From the NCBI GenBank assembly GCA_030844895.1, contig CM061223.1, positions 9,509,494 to 9,573,493 on the forward strand: 64,000 nt of DNA, read 5' to 3'. The notes beneath the pieces were generated by a model. That model was not told the DNA's origin, did no database searches, and saw nothing but the letters and a program-made list of their open reading frames with translations. Of this stretch, positions 11,401 through 21,832 are shown one piece after another; within the stretch, counting starts at the first letter, position 1, and every line of letters begins with the position of its first letter. The position numbers and the translations under genes are program-made. The DNA is from Ambrosia x helenae. Taxonomy: Eukaryota > Streptophyta > Magnoliopsida > Asterales > Asteraceae.

Positions 11401-11985
11401 AAAAAGAAGGCAGAGGACAATGTCAAAACTGATTTCAAAATGGTACTACTTGAAGGAAGTTCAATAGTCCATTCAGATTTTGACATTGAGGAGAAACCTC
11501 TGTTAACACAGTTCAGGGATCCTTCCACTTTTGCTTATCAAATACAAAAGACAATCAAAGAAAAGCTGCATACCAAAGTAGTGACTGAACACCATCTCCC
11601 AACTGTTCAGATGCCTGGTATGCAACAACAACAAGGAAGAGAATCCCACCTGAGGCTATCTGAAACTGAAGACATCCAGCACTCAGGACCATCAACCCAA
11701 GGGACAAGTCTGGTTCCCTATTCTTCTGACTTTAACAAGTCAAAGATCCCTATCATCAGATGGTCACTTACTGATAACAACTCAGTACTGTTGACAAGAA
11801 GAGACTTCTCAAGCAGGGCTTACAAGAAGATCAGTGATCTGAAGAAACTGTCAACACAAGACCTGCTCACAATTCAACATCTAGAACCACAGAGAGGATC
11901 TCTATCTGATGGTCAGTACAACCAGCTCAAGAACACCATGTACAAAGAGATATGGAAGATTGTTCAAGACAGAAGAAACACATAA
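8491..11985 (+). CDS. Third ORF of the Sirevirus-type element (env-like position), unknown function
   Basis: An unbroken 1164-codon frame with its own ATG after a UTR-like leader, downstream of pol and about 40 bp before the PPT. Residues about 1-230 look like a compact globular domain (LTINPPIHTETLNEFW region). Predicted proteins with this N-terminal pattern are common next to Copia pol in Asteraceae (my recollection, not searched) and are sometimes misnamed. Residues 230-620 are rich in P, T, S, Q and E. Residues 640-760 and 850-990 are charged and probably coiled. The C-terminus is basic. I see no signal peptide and no membrane segment, so an envelope role is not supported. It could be an RNA-binding or trafficking accessory protein; function unknown. 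Confidence 0.85.
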   Translation: MALVLKQGHNQRAFLEKQEGWSQYDEIIDLVVKSQYFTALTINPPIHTETLNEFWANAETVTMGGEVISLNSKIKGKQLTITPATLATRLGLDDVTAPDHVANKDIHLTMTECGYQGTLSHATIFKKYFEPKYKLLFHYIIMCLSPKTGSYDQMPSTFQPIFHSIVNETKFRASKLFFNELVLHHNNTKKKFLLYPRFIMQCIIGELGNEVLVGKISTLNPLTSQAYSRLNKPAAWPEDDQGEQQQVPLKPTSSKLTPPKAKKPKPTKTAPHQPKRKAVQEVEMPEHALEHSALQIDETETPSQSHPSQTPPRAPISVQFKRKRLRKTYQTHSSFETTEQQPIAQTTEPSPQISEQEAIEIAKLLSGLKENVPSDHVSPHQPQQTGDITTTSDMDVDITSPIPRDEGGPESLSPILETLGASEAATTQLPPSGGSEDRSNIAKTSDVATTDEGLMPEVGNPQYQETEVHERTELGSAHDLTETVLTEGNIRDSDDSISLDDVSQTQTTELTALSEGPAAKVSRLKKPVTSAQVKAHSIPKTPRVASSVQHEDLPKTPPSQQMPIQFPGQTSIDLNQLCSPEGPLYHMMNTLIRNHFQTYTADLELSIKNQFGVIKTKMNDLSNKIDFNSQQIAHLQGQFSPPSASRVKIDESKKGEKIREPKESFQARVKARVALLERDQKDQARKEKLAKQFGVSIEEIEAAEKEDETQSSEDSLRHNEETSDDQTSDEESESTEDNPSVADIPSAVVSTSEVNTSQPQTTEPSRTTAPIQPTSDPIRPTSVTTMTVLNPSPISQSAELLEKSLIAANKKAREDQIWKTLEERDDLDLSHEEKLQAYAAELQRQASLDEIAEQDKRQKLVSYITKNSKTKAFTLKGLSMQELTRRAQLLADKMATSKDGKAKRAQIIEELVAEGYGSKASVSRWKEERLMDTYRKYLAAKAANPEKFQTADPSRSVVRTSGASRRSATQKKKAEDNVKTDFKMVLLEGSSIVHSDFDIEEKPLLTQFRDPSTFAYQIQKTIKEKLHTKVVTEHHLPTVQMPGMQQQQGRESHLRLSETEDIQHSGPSTQGTSLVPYSSDFNKSKIPIIRWSLTDNNSVLLTRRDFSSRAYKKISDLKKLSTQDLLTIQHLEPQRGSLSDGQYNQLKNTMYKEIWKIVQDRRNT

Positions 11986-12012
11986 GGAATTAGTAAGGTT
12001 TTGGCTTCATCA

Positions 12013-12026
12013 ATCCAGGGGGAGAT
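12013..12026 (+). other. Polypurine tract of the Copia element
   Basis: CCAGGGGGAGAT lies directly before the 3' LTR start (TGTTAGG at 12027), as needed for plus-strand priming. Confidence 0.85.
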
Positions 12027-12743
12027 TGTTAGGACAAAGAGGATTGGTGAAACCACTTTTGTAAACCTTAGTCTAATTCACTTCTGTCATTTTTGGCTAA
12101 GTATAGAAGTACTGAAGAGAAGACAAGAAACTGCTGATTAGAAGATATGAGAAGTGCTGAAGTTGCAGAAGTTCTGAAGTCCAAACCAGACAAGTTCACT
12201 TCAGAAGTACTGAAGACAAAACTACTCTTCAGTAGTTGTCCTTCATCAGCACTTAGCAGAAGATATTTCCCACCGCCTTTTTGCATCAGTAGTTTGTTGT
12301 TTAATATTACTTTTAGCTGTATTTGTTTCTTTCAATGTTGCAACTTGTGCAACTTGTCACTGGAGTTTCTGTACTTGCTTTTTAGGCAAGATACATGCAT
12401 GTAATCGTCTATAAATAGAAGGCTTCAACCTTCTATTTTAGACATTGATTTTTAACAGAAAAATCCTTCAAACACTCTCATTGTTATATTCCATTTCTGT
12501 ATTTATTGTGAATCTCTCTAAGTATCTAATTCTCATTTACAACTTAGATTCATAATAAATACTTTGTCATTTATTAGTTTCAAACATCAAGGGGGAGTTA
12601 TAACTCTGCCTTTGTATAAAAAGTGTTGCTTTAACTTATAACATTCCGCTGTGCTTATAATCTGATTTACAAGGACTTGCTAAACACTTAAGTGTCAAGA
12701 TAGCAAGTTCTTACTTAGCAAAAAGAGGTAACTGATCCAACAC
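12027..12743 (+). repeat. 3' LTR of the Copia element
   Basis: Matches 1010-1725 with three substitutions (near positions 1052, 1347 and 1711 of the left copy) and one extra A. It is followed by the target duplication CCCGC. Confidence 0.93.
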
Positions 12744-14591
12744 CCGCGAAATAGAATATGTGTTGCCCAATGATGCCAAGTATTACCCTATAATTAAGGT
12801 AATAAATATGTCTAAGTCTTACTAGTCTACAAATATATTCTAGGGTTTCGAATTGGGGATAAGTGTTCGTTTGATTAATAAATAAAATGTTTAATAAATA
12901 CGAGAAATTTGATAAATAAATAAACAAGAATCTTTTTTTGTAAATTTTAAATTAAAGATGGTCACAATATAAAGTTTTAAGTATGAAAATAATTTTTATA
13001 AAATTATTTTCTTAAAAATAGAATATTAAATCTATTTATTTCAAATTGTCGAATTATAACTTTAATATTTAAAAATATTAAAATTAAATAATTATTAAAT
13101 TAAAAAATTGTATTTCTGTTCCAAATAAATAGAAATAATTTATATAAAATTTTGGTGCAAAAATATTGAAAAATGAATTTATTATGATTTATTTATGATT
13201 AAAACTAACAAAAATTGATTAAAAATATTAAATAAATGATTTTTCAGAAATAAAATCATTTCAGAAAAGTTTAATGTTATATAAACTTAGAATAATTTTT
13301 GTGGAAATTTATATAATTGTTTTGATATTTTTATAGAATTTTATAATTATAATAGAATAAATTTGTAATATTTATTATTTATAATAAATAAAAGATTTTT
13401 GAAAAACTAAAATTTTTTTAGTAAACTTAACCATTTGAATAGCATAAAATAAATTTTATACGATTTATAAAGTTGTTTTAGTATTTAAAAACTATTTTTA
13501 GTAATTAATAGATAAAATATATAAATAAAGGAAAAAAAAATGTTGTTGATGCTAAGGCTTGAACCCGCATCTGACCTGGGTTAAGGTTTTAAATCATAAG
13601 CCCAGACCAGTTGGTCTGGTCCCTGAGAACGTTAATAGTTGATTTCAATTTATTGTACAGGTTATCTAGATTTAATTGCTAATTATAAAAAAATGAAGGT
13701 GCCCGGAATCGAACCCTGGCCAAAACCGGCCCGAGCTCTTAAACACAGATGCTCAACCATCTGATCCGTAATCAGGTGGTTGTTTTATTTGGACTCGAAA
13801 AATTCTTATATGGTTACAGCGTGGTGTCATCTTCCCCAAATATAAGGATGGACCCTAGGATTTATAATTAATCACAATCGACAATAATAACGGACTAGAC
13901 CATGGGGCTTTTGATCCCTACATATAACTGACTCAAACACATATAAACAAGAGAATAGTAGTGTACCGAAAGGTGGCGTATTTAGAACATCAAGTCACGA
14001 CCACACAAGCTTTAAAATCGAGGTTTTTTAGAGATTAAGAGGGACTAGTTGCAGAGGGGTTTTGTAATTCGGCACTTGTAGGTTGTTATCAAGGATTCAA
14101 TTCATACTAATACGTTTGATTCTTTAATTTAGAAAATTTTGACCCATTCCATAATTATAGACGCGTATAGCTTAAAATTGGGATGTTTTAACGCGTTTTA
14201 GCGTGGGTAATATGTTGTAATGGTCAGTCAAAACATTCCCTACTTAATCCCAATCAAAAAACGCGATGTAATTCTTGATTTGGAAGGGATTGATTGTAGT
14301 TGACTTTCAATAGTTAATGGGTGTGTAAAGGAAAGATTGTAATAATTGAGTTGAATATTATTCAAGAAAAGGGCTGCATAGGAGCTGACATATCGTGTGA
14401 ATTAAAGTCAAAAGGGATGGAAATTTAATCTAAATGTTGACTTTTTTTTCTCTCGTCTGCTGCGATTCCAGGAAGAAGAAGGAGGAGCAAAATGGGCTTA
14501 GGGGTGGGCTCTTGGTCATGGGTTGGTTCTGTTGGGCCAGGTCAAGAAGGGATGGTTGGGTTGGGTTTAGGGTAATGGATTAGTTATGTTG

Positions 14592-14630
<39 letters not shown>

Positions 14631-14763
14631 CATTTATATATATATATATATATTAGTTGTGAGTTAGAAAAAAAATAGAGACTTAGGCACATTTAACGAT
14701 AACGATGTAAAAATATAAGGGCTTTTATATTAAAATTTGGGGAAAAAATTTTGCAATGTTACA
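12744..14763 (-). repeat. 3' LTR of the Tekay-like element, main part
   Basis: About 2.0 kb nearly identical to 17950-19954. On the minus strand it begins TGTAACATTGC at 14763. It contains a (TTA)n/(TA)n microsatellite at about 14593-14653, which differs in length from the sister LTR (19774-19842). No genes. It is very A/T-rich at 12900-13540. Confidence 0.88.
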
Positions 14764-15553
14764 GTCTCCCCTACTTCTGGAAACTTCGTCCCGAAGTTTA
14801 TTGAAAACACAGGGTTAAAGATGATTGGGTAGAAATGAAAATAATCGTGATTTGGAAAATTTGGGTTATAGCATGACTTGAATAGGATAAACTGTCTCGG
14901 ATAGTTTGGATAAGAGGCGTGTTATGTGTGAGTTGATTTACTAAATGAACTACCAGATAACTAGAGTTACATTTGGTTATTTCCCAAAACTTTGATAGAA
15001 TTTCACACTACCTTAACGTACCTGTAAATTCATGATTACGTTCCGGACCGCAATCACCAATTTACCTTACATTAAAGTTTTGCGTCCTTCTATGACTCCA
15101 CCGATTGTTGAGCAGGTTCGATAGCCTCCACCAGTCGTGGAGTAGGTTGTAGGGCCTCTCCCGACTGTTGAAAAGGCATAAGGACCTCTACTAATCGTTG
15201 AGTAGGTTCGATAGCCTCCACCAGTCGTGCAGCAAGTTGTAGGGCCTCTCCCGACTGTTGAAAAAGGCTTGATGACCTCAATTAAGTGCAGCAATTTTTA
15301 TACACATAGATTGCAAATTGATAACATGTTTATGCAAGCAAGTTTATAAGTATAACAAGCACAGGATATGAGTTGTAGTTGTATAGATTTAGATAATTAG
15401 TTCACATTCAAACAATCATGCATTCAAGTGTTATGATTAGACCATGTAAACTACTCTCAGACAAAAATTTCAATACTAGAATTTATTATTTGAATCAAAT
15501 AGCGTCAATACATAGAATAAAAGCAACCAATAGCAAAATGGTGGGACTTGCTG
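14764..15553 (-). other. 3' internal region of the Tekay-like element, with PPT
   Basis: On the minus strand the purine run AAGTAGGGGAGACTG lies directly before the LTR. A block at 14991-15063 (core GGTCCGGAACG on the minus strand) is also present in the non-coding element at 41765-41840. A 30-bp minisatellite occupies 15095-15275. No pol is left. Confidence 0.7.
15095..15275. repeat. 30-bp minisatellite, six units
   Basis: Six consecutive 30-bp units (the last is 31 bp) with a 90-bp higher order: units 1 and 4, 2 and 5, 3 and 6 are most alike. Shared words are CCTCCACCAGTCGTG and CCTCTCCCGACTGTTG. Because 30 is a multiple of three, it reads through as a 10-residue repeat on the minus strand. 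Confidence 0.85.
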
Positions 15554-16636
15554 TTAGGTAGCTGGAGGGTCTTGATCTCTGTTTAGTTTAGGGCATCGGT
15601 TACGGAAGTGATTTGGGTCTCCACATTCATAGCATTGACCATAGTTGTATCGATTAGGATTAGTAGCCTGAGCAGGGTTGGTGGGTTGGTTGGCATTAGG
15701 ATTTGGGGTCTCACGACACGTGTTGACCAAATGGCCATACTTTCCACAATTGGTGCACAAACGACATGCTGAAGCAGTGGGATGATGTCGGTTGCATGTG
15801 TTACACAATGGATAGTTTCCTATATAGGGTTTCTTGTTAGAAGCTTATGTAGTGACGTTGACATCAGGATCCCTGGCCTTACGCTTCTGGTTCTCAGTAG
15901 TTACCGCGGCTACAATACTTGCTTTCTTGCCTTTCCGAACTAAGGTCCCGTTCTTTACGTGATTGTCAGTTAAGGTAGCTGCTAAACGCTTGGCCTCTTC
16001 AAGGGTAGTAGGGTTCCTTCCCCATAACGTGTCCTGAATCTGCATGGGCAAACCACCGATATACTTCTCGATGGCTACAGGTAGCGGAGTGACCTTGTGG
16101 GGCAATAACAGACTGAGCTCATGGAAGCGGGTATTATAAGCAAGGTTTTCCCCACTATCCTGAGCAAGGGTGTGGAACTCGTCCTCTAATTTCTTGACCT
16201 CGTTACGTGGGCAAAATTCATCTCTCATTATTTCCTTGACTTGATCCCAGGTCATAGTAAGTGCAACTTCAGCTCCTCGGGTGCGCTTTTCCTCATTCCA
16301 CCAAGTGAGTGCTCGTTTGTGAAGAACACTCATAGCATAACGGACTTTAAAGTTATCGGGACACTCACTGTTAATGAAGGTATTCTCAATACCCTCAAAC
16401 CATTGTAGAAGACCAGTAGCTCCTTCATCTCCACTCAACTTAGGAGGATTACAGGTATTAAAGTGTTTGAGAGTGCAGGCTGGGAGACCATTCCCATTTC
16501 CATTCCCGTTTCCCATTGTGATTTCCATTGCCGTTTCCATTCATCTAGATGACTTGAGCCAGTAAGTTAGGAACCAGAGTCGCGATCTGTTGTGCCATTT
16601 GTTGGGAAATGATTGCAGCCAGTTGGGCATCAACAC

Positions 16637-16675
<39 letters not shown>

Positions 16676-16751
16676 GGTTAGTGTTGTGGTTGTTGCTACT
16701 TTCCTCTTGGTTTCCACCACTGTTATTGCGAGTGCTGCGACGTGGAGGCAT
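15554..16751 (-). pseudogene. Gag of the Tekay-like element, broken
   Basis: Structural Gag of a Gypsy element. It begins with ATG at 16751 (MPPRRSTRN), followed by an Asn tract encoded by a (GTT)n repeat at about 16640-16675. A frame change occurs near 16541. The capsid domain then runs 16540-15848, with the typical YAMSVLHKRALTWW region. An in-frame TAA lies near 15845. The same frame continues into two CCHC zinc knuckles (CTNCGKYGHLVNTC and CYECGDPNHFRNRC) and ends at 15554. One frameshift and one stop are visible, and there is no downstream pol, so this copy cannot move on its own. Confidence 0.85.
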
Positions 16752-17283
16752 GATTTGTAGGAGACACAATGAAATGAATGAGGTTATATAAGGAATGTAA
16801 TCATTTATTCATTAATTAAAACGAATAAACGAAAACGTTGACTTATCAAAGATTCTAGATTCTAATAACATAATGAAGACATGCTTTAGCCTATAGGTGA
16901 ACACTCATCCCGAGAATTCCCAGGTAGGCATCCGGGTCCCTCGTCTGATTGGGATATATGCGCAATGCCAGCCTAGACAGAAGACTCAGAATACAGGCGT
17001 TCACCCTTCCAGATTGCACGTGTTCGTTATTAAAATCTAGAACTTCGACGAGATCTCAAGGTGGTTCAGGCTAAACCTGAGGATTTTGTCCTATTAGTCT
17101 AAGAGTAGATCCAATGATGGAGAGCAACCTTCTTGTAAGGATGAAAGTAGGGATGGGCAGTAGGAGGGAGATAGAGAATAGCAACTAAAAGGAACAAATA
17201 CTGGTTATATTCCTATGGTTATAGACTAGATTATTTTTTTTCTAATAACCTAATTCCCTATAACCATGGCTCTGATACCAATC
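16752..17283 (-). other. Leader and PBS of the Tekay-like element
   Basis: On the minus strand the PBS TGGTATCAGAGCC lies just inside the LTR (17283-17265), followed by a non-coding leader to the gag ATG. The first about 30 bases after the PBS are nearly identical to those at 40112-40142 in the non-coding element of SCPL intron 4, which ties the two families together. Confidence 0.75.
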
Positions 17284-19813
17284 TGTAACACCCCAACCGA
17301 TGGCGGAAACATCGGGATGTCACGTATTGATGATTGTTCAGTAGCTCATGGTGAATAATAAATTTCATTAAATGATTTAAATAAATTACATACAATTGTT
17401 CTACAAGAATTTGTACATCAAAATAAACAATACTATGCACACATCTTCAAGCATTAACTCAATCTTCATGCAAGTATAACCTGAAACATGTTAAGTTTGA
17501 AAATATTTTGGGTCAACAAAAGTTGGTGAGAATTACATAGGTTTTTGGAATATGATAGATAATAATAGTTTGTACAACAATCACAGTTGTATAATGATAG
17601 AGTACGAGTCCAACATGTAACAATGCGTCTTTGTACAATCAAACCTTGTGTCGACTGATGACTAACTCGCAAGTTAGTTAAATGTTGTTACTGTTATCGA
17701 TCATCCCTAAATTTATGCGGGGGGATGGGTTTGTCAGACCTATAGCGCTATAATCTAAACAGGCGGCTTGATCATTGTTAATGATTGTACTGTGTCTTTT
17801 TGTTACAGTCAAATGATAGAATGATGATGTAATTGAATCACAAGTAAATATGAGTAAATGATAGTATAAAATGATTAAACATGTTTCACCCCAAAAATAG
17901 TGAAAATAGAGAAAAGGGGCTACGTAAACTCACCTTAGCAAAATGTTAAGTCCCACGAAATAGAATATGTGTTGCCCAATGATGCCAAGTATTACCCTAT
18001 AATTAAGGTAATAAATATGTCTAAGTCTTACTAGTCTACAAATATATTCTAGGGTTTCGAATTGGGGATAAGTGTTCGTTTGATTAATAAATAAAATGTT
18101 TAATAAATAAGAGAAATTTGATAAATAAATAAACAAGAATCTTTTTTTGTAAATTTTAAATTAAAGATGGTCACAATATAAAGTTTTAAGTATGAAAATA
18201 ATTTTTATAAAATTATTTTCTTAAAAATAGAATATTAAATCTATTTATTTCAAATTGTCGAATTATAACTTTAATATTTAAAAATTATAAATTAAAGAAT
18301 TATTAAATCAAAAAATTGTATTTCTGTTCCAAATAAATAGAAATAATTTATATAAAATTTTGGTGCAAAAATATTGAAAAATGAATTTATTATGATTTAT
18401 TTATGATTAAAACTAACAAACATTGATTAAAAATATTAAATAAATGATTTTTCAGATTTAAAATCATTTCAGAAAAGTTTAATGTTATATAAACTTAGAA
18501 TAATTTTTGTGGAAATTTATATAATTGTTTTGATATTTTTATAGAATTTTATAATTATAATAGAATAAACTTGTAATATTTATTATATATAATAAATAAA
18601 AGATTTTTGAAAAACTAAAAATTGTTTAATAAACTTAACCATTTGAATAGCATAAAATAAATTTTATACGATTTATAAAGTTGTGTTGGTATTTAAAAAC
18701 TATTTTTAGAGATTAATAGATAAAATATATAAATAAAGGGTTTTAAAAAAAAATGTTGTTGATGTTAAGGTTTTAAATCACAAGCCCAGACCAGTTGGTC
18801 TGGACCCTGAGAACGTTAATGGTTGATTTCAATTTATTGTATAGGTTATCTAGATTTAATTGTTAATTATAAAAAAATGAAGGTGCCCAGAATCGAACCC
18901 TGGCCAAAACCGGCCCGAGCTCTTAAACACAGATGCTCAACCATCTGATCCGTAATCAGGTGGTTGTTTTATTTGGACTCGAAAAATTCTTATATGGTTT
19001 CAGCGTGGTGTCATCTTCCCCAAATATAAGGATGAACCCTAGGATTTATAATTAATCACAATCGACAATAATAACGGACTAGACCATGGGGCTTTTGATC
19101 CTTACATATAACTGACTCAAACACATATAAACAAGAGAATATTGGTGTACCGAAAGGTGGCGTATTTAGAACATCAAGTCACGACCACACAAGCTTTAAA
19201 ATCGAGGTTTTTAGAGATTAAGAGGGACTAGTTGCAGAGGGGTTTTGTAATTCGGCACTTGTAGGTTGTTATCAAGGATTCAATTCATACTAATACGTTT
19301 GATTCTTTAATTTAGAAAATTTTGACCCATTCCATAATTATAGACGCGTATAGCTTAAAATTGGGTTGTTTTAACGCGTTTTAGCGTGGGTAATATGTTG
19401 TAATGGTCAGTCAAAACATTCCCTACTTAATCCCAATCAAAAACGCGATGTAATTCTTGATTTGGAAGGGATTGATTGTAGTTGACTTTCAATAGTCAAT
19501 GGGTGTGTAAAGGAAAGATTGTATTAATTGAGTTGAATATTATTCAAGAAAAGGGCTGCATAGGAGCTGACATATCGTGTGAATTAAAGTCAAAAGGGAT
19601 GGAAATTTAATCTAAATGTTGACTTTTTTTTCTCTCGTCTGCTACGATTCCAGGAAGAAGAAGGAGGAGCAAAATGGGCTTAGGGGTGGGCTCTTGGTCA
19701 TGGGTTGGTTCTGTTGGGCCAGGTCAAGAAGGGATGGTTGGGTTGGGTTTAGGGTAATGGATTAGTTATGTTGTTTATTATTATTATGATTATTATTATT
19801 ATTATTATTATAC

Positions 19814-19844
<31 letters not shown>

Positions 19845-19954
19845 AGTTGTGAGTTAGGAAAAAAAATAGAGACTTAGGCACATTTAACGATAACGATGTA
19901 AAAATATAAGGGCTTTTATATTAAAATTTGGGGAAAAAATTTTGCAATGTTACA
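17284..19954 (-). repeat. 5' LTR of the Tekay-like element
   Basis: 2671 bp; on the minus strand it starts TGTAACATTGC and ends GGGGTGTTACA. It carries a splice-donor-like AAGGTGAGT at about 17929-17937 (minus) and a (TTA)n/(TA)n microsatellite at 19774-19842. CAGAG (19955-19959), part of the interrupted Tat LTR, follows directly. No genes. Confidence 0.88.
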
Positions 19955-20003
19955 CAGAGCATCACACAGGTTCTTACTTCTTCATTGGCGCCATCCGTGG
20001 GAC
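19955..20003 (+). other. Tat 5' LTR end and primer binding site
   Basis: The 30-bp LTR tail ends CTTCTTCA at 19984. TGGCGCC at 19986 begins the PBS, a type usual in Tat/Athila elements and not the Met type used by the neighbours. Confidence 0.75.
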
Positions 20004-20042
20004 GGAAACAAGGCAAGAAGATATCTTTCCCACTCGATCAAA

Positions 20043-21832
20043 ATGACGACAAACAACACAGTACAACTTGGGTTAATGTCTGAAGGCCTGGAGAGACCAG
20101 GAGAAGACCACCATTCAGAAGAACACATAGACGAAGAAATATTGATGGAACGGCCCCCGGGATTCACCACACTCCCGACAGCACTTCAATCTATGCCTCC
20201 CGCAGTTTCAGCTGTCTCCACACCTTTGTTTGCTGGACCGACTCCAACCAGACTCCAACCAACACCTACTCAAGATCAATAGCGGCATCTGTAACAGCTA
20301 TGGGGGGTTCGTCTGTCCCGGCGGCCACATCATGGATGAATGCAGCATCAAGTTTACCTTTGTTTTTGGCGGCAATGAACGCGTTTGTGGCGTCCGCCCC
20401 TATGTCCCTATACACCCCGGTCACCCCCGGAAATCATTCGTACTTTCCACAGTTTCCAGTATCACCTTACGGGTACATGTACCCTCCTGTAGCGGGAAGC
20501 CCTTATCCATACACTTTCCCTTACATGTACCCACCAACTCAACCCATGCCCACGGGGCCGGGAAGTACAACCCATCCGATTCGGCAAAATACGGAAACAC
20601 TCCTCGGAGGGATAGGGACAAGATTGTCATATGAAGACACACCGGTATCAAGTCAGCCATTACCTCGGGTGTCACAGCCCGGGATGCAAGACGTAACACG
20701 TACTCAAGCTCCCAGTCATGAGGGAGAAGGGGATGACGAAGACCTAACTCGACCTTACCGACCTCCGGCAATGATTACATACTCGAAGTTCACCACCCGG
20801 ATAGCCAACGCCCCTTTGCCTCCCAATCTAAAGCTACCATCAACTGTGGGAAAGTATGACGGGACCGGGGATCCAGACGACCATATGAGTATTTTCGAGT
20901 CTGCAGGACGGTCGAAGGATTGGCCCATGCAAGCCTGGTGTCACATGTTTGTCCAGACTCTTGTTGGAGCCGCACGAGTCTGGTGGGATAGCTTACCACC
21001 CGGGTCCATATCCAATTGGAAAGAAATCGTAAAGGGTTTCTCACAACAGTTCAGTCAACAAAGAAGGCACACCAAATACAGAGACGAGGTAATGCACATA
21101 CGACAGAGGGATAATGAGTCAATGGAGCATTTTATCATTCGATTCAACAAAGAAAGATTGCAGATCCCCGGGCTCACCGAAGAGTTAGCATGTACTACTT
21201 TCACCATGGGGGTAAATGACGATGGTTTGTTACGAAAGTTACACGGCCCGACGGGTTATCCACGGACCATGGATGAAATGATGACCATCGCGAAGGCCTA
21301 TGTGAAACAAGAAAAATCCATAGCCATGAATCATGCTGTAAGGAAGAGGCAAGAGGTGACAAAAAACTCTGAGGGCTTCAGGGATCAACAAAGCTCCAAA
21401 AATAAAGGAAGATCAGACAGACATCCGTACTCCCGGAATGACAACCGGGAAGACCGAAGAGATGACCGACGACGATCTGAAAGGTCCCAGAACACATTCG
21501 TGGGAAAAGGAGAAAGCTCGAAGCCAAGGTTCGAATACCCGGAGTTGACGAAAACACCACTCCAAATATTGGAGTCCGAAGACTTAAGGCTTAACACGCC
21601 CCGCCCGTTGAAGGAGTCACCATCACAAGACAAGTCTAAATACTATGCTTACCATAAGGGTGTTGGACACGAGACAAACGACTGCTTTCAGCTGAAGAAA
21701 CAAATTGAATACTTCTTCAAGACGGGAAAGTTAGCACACTTGGTGAGAGATGTAAAGCCAAACACCTCGTCGGCTGGAGCAGAGAAGGCTGCAGGAAAAA
21801 AGGCCTTGGGAAATAAATATGGTAAAGTTTGA
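20043..21832 (+). pseudogene. Tat Gag, frameshifted
   Basis: ATG at 20043 opens a frame that stops at 20280-20282. The match continues in another frame, open through 20300-21832 (510 codons). A Pro/Tyr-rich stretch (about 20380-20560) precedes the retrotransposon gag domain, which has the typical GAARVWWDSLP and FIIRFNKE motifs. Near the end a degenerate zinc knuckle (YHKGVGHETNDC) lacks its first Cys. The end overlaps the protease frame by 14 bp. One frameshift is certain. Confidence 0.82.

Larger units (their letters stand above)
1010..12743 (+). mobile_element. Full-length Copia (Sirevirus-type) retrotransposon with a third ORF
   Basis: Two LTRs (1010-1725 and 12027-12743) flank a PBS, gag, pol, a 3.5 kb extra ORF and a PPT. 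A 5-bp target duplication, CCCGC, lies at 1005-1009 and 12744-12748. The LTRs differ by three substitutions and one A in a homopolymer, so insertion was recent. Integrase lies before RT, which is the Copia order. The extra 3' ORF, the PBS type and the pol resemblance point to the Sirevirus (SIRE/Maximus) lineage. It is inserted in the 3' LTR of the Tekay-like element. Pol and the third ORF are uninterrupted; gag has a frame change near its end. Confidence 0.93.
974..19954 (-). mobile_element. Tekay-like Gypsy element, pol lost, split by a Copia insertion
   Basis: Read on the minus strand the order is 5' LTR (19954-17284), primer binding site (PBS), gag remnant (16751-15554), polypurine tract (PPT) at 14779-14764, then 3' LTR (14763-12744 and 1009-974, interrupted by the Copia element). 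The two LTR copies are nearly identical over about 2 kb. The PBS (TGGTATCAGAGCC) fits initiator-Met tRNA. Protease, RT and integrase are absent: only about 0.8 kb separates gag from the PPT. The gag type and the 2.7 kb LTRs suggest the Tekay/Del chromovirus lineage. The LTR starts at 19954, directly against the Tat LTR remnant, which shows that this element inserted into the Tat element. Confidence 0.8.

Noticed and set aside
13550..13780. tRNA-like segments (AATCGAACCCTGG near 13708 and 18893)
   Set aside because: They lie inside the Tekay-like LTRs, occur in both copies, and no full tRNA fold with acceptor stem was found. They may be an old SINE inside the LTR.
15095..15275. CRISPR-like array of 30-bp units
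   Set aside because: Units are directly adjacent without spacers and the DNA is from a plant nucleus; it is a minisatellite.
16609..16791. Leu-rich open frame opposite Tekay gag
   Set aside because: It is the reverse reading of the Asn-coding (GTT)n tract in gag.
20230..20771. Open frames on both strands across Tat gag
   Set aside because: They overlap the better supported gag frame and show no family resemblance.
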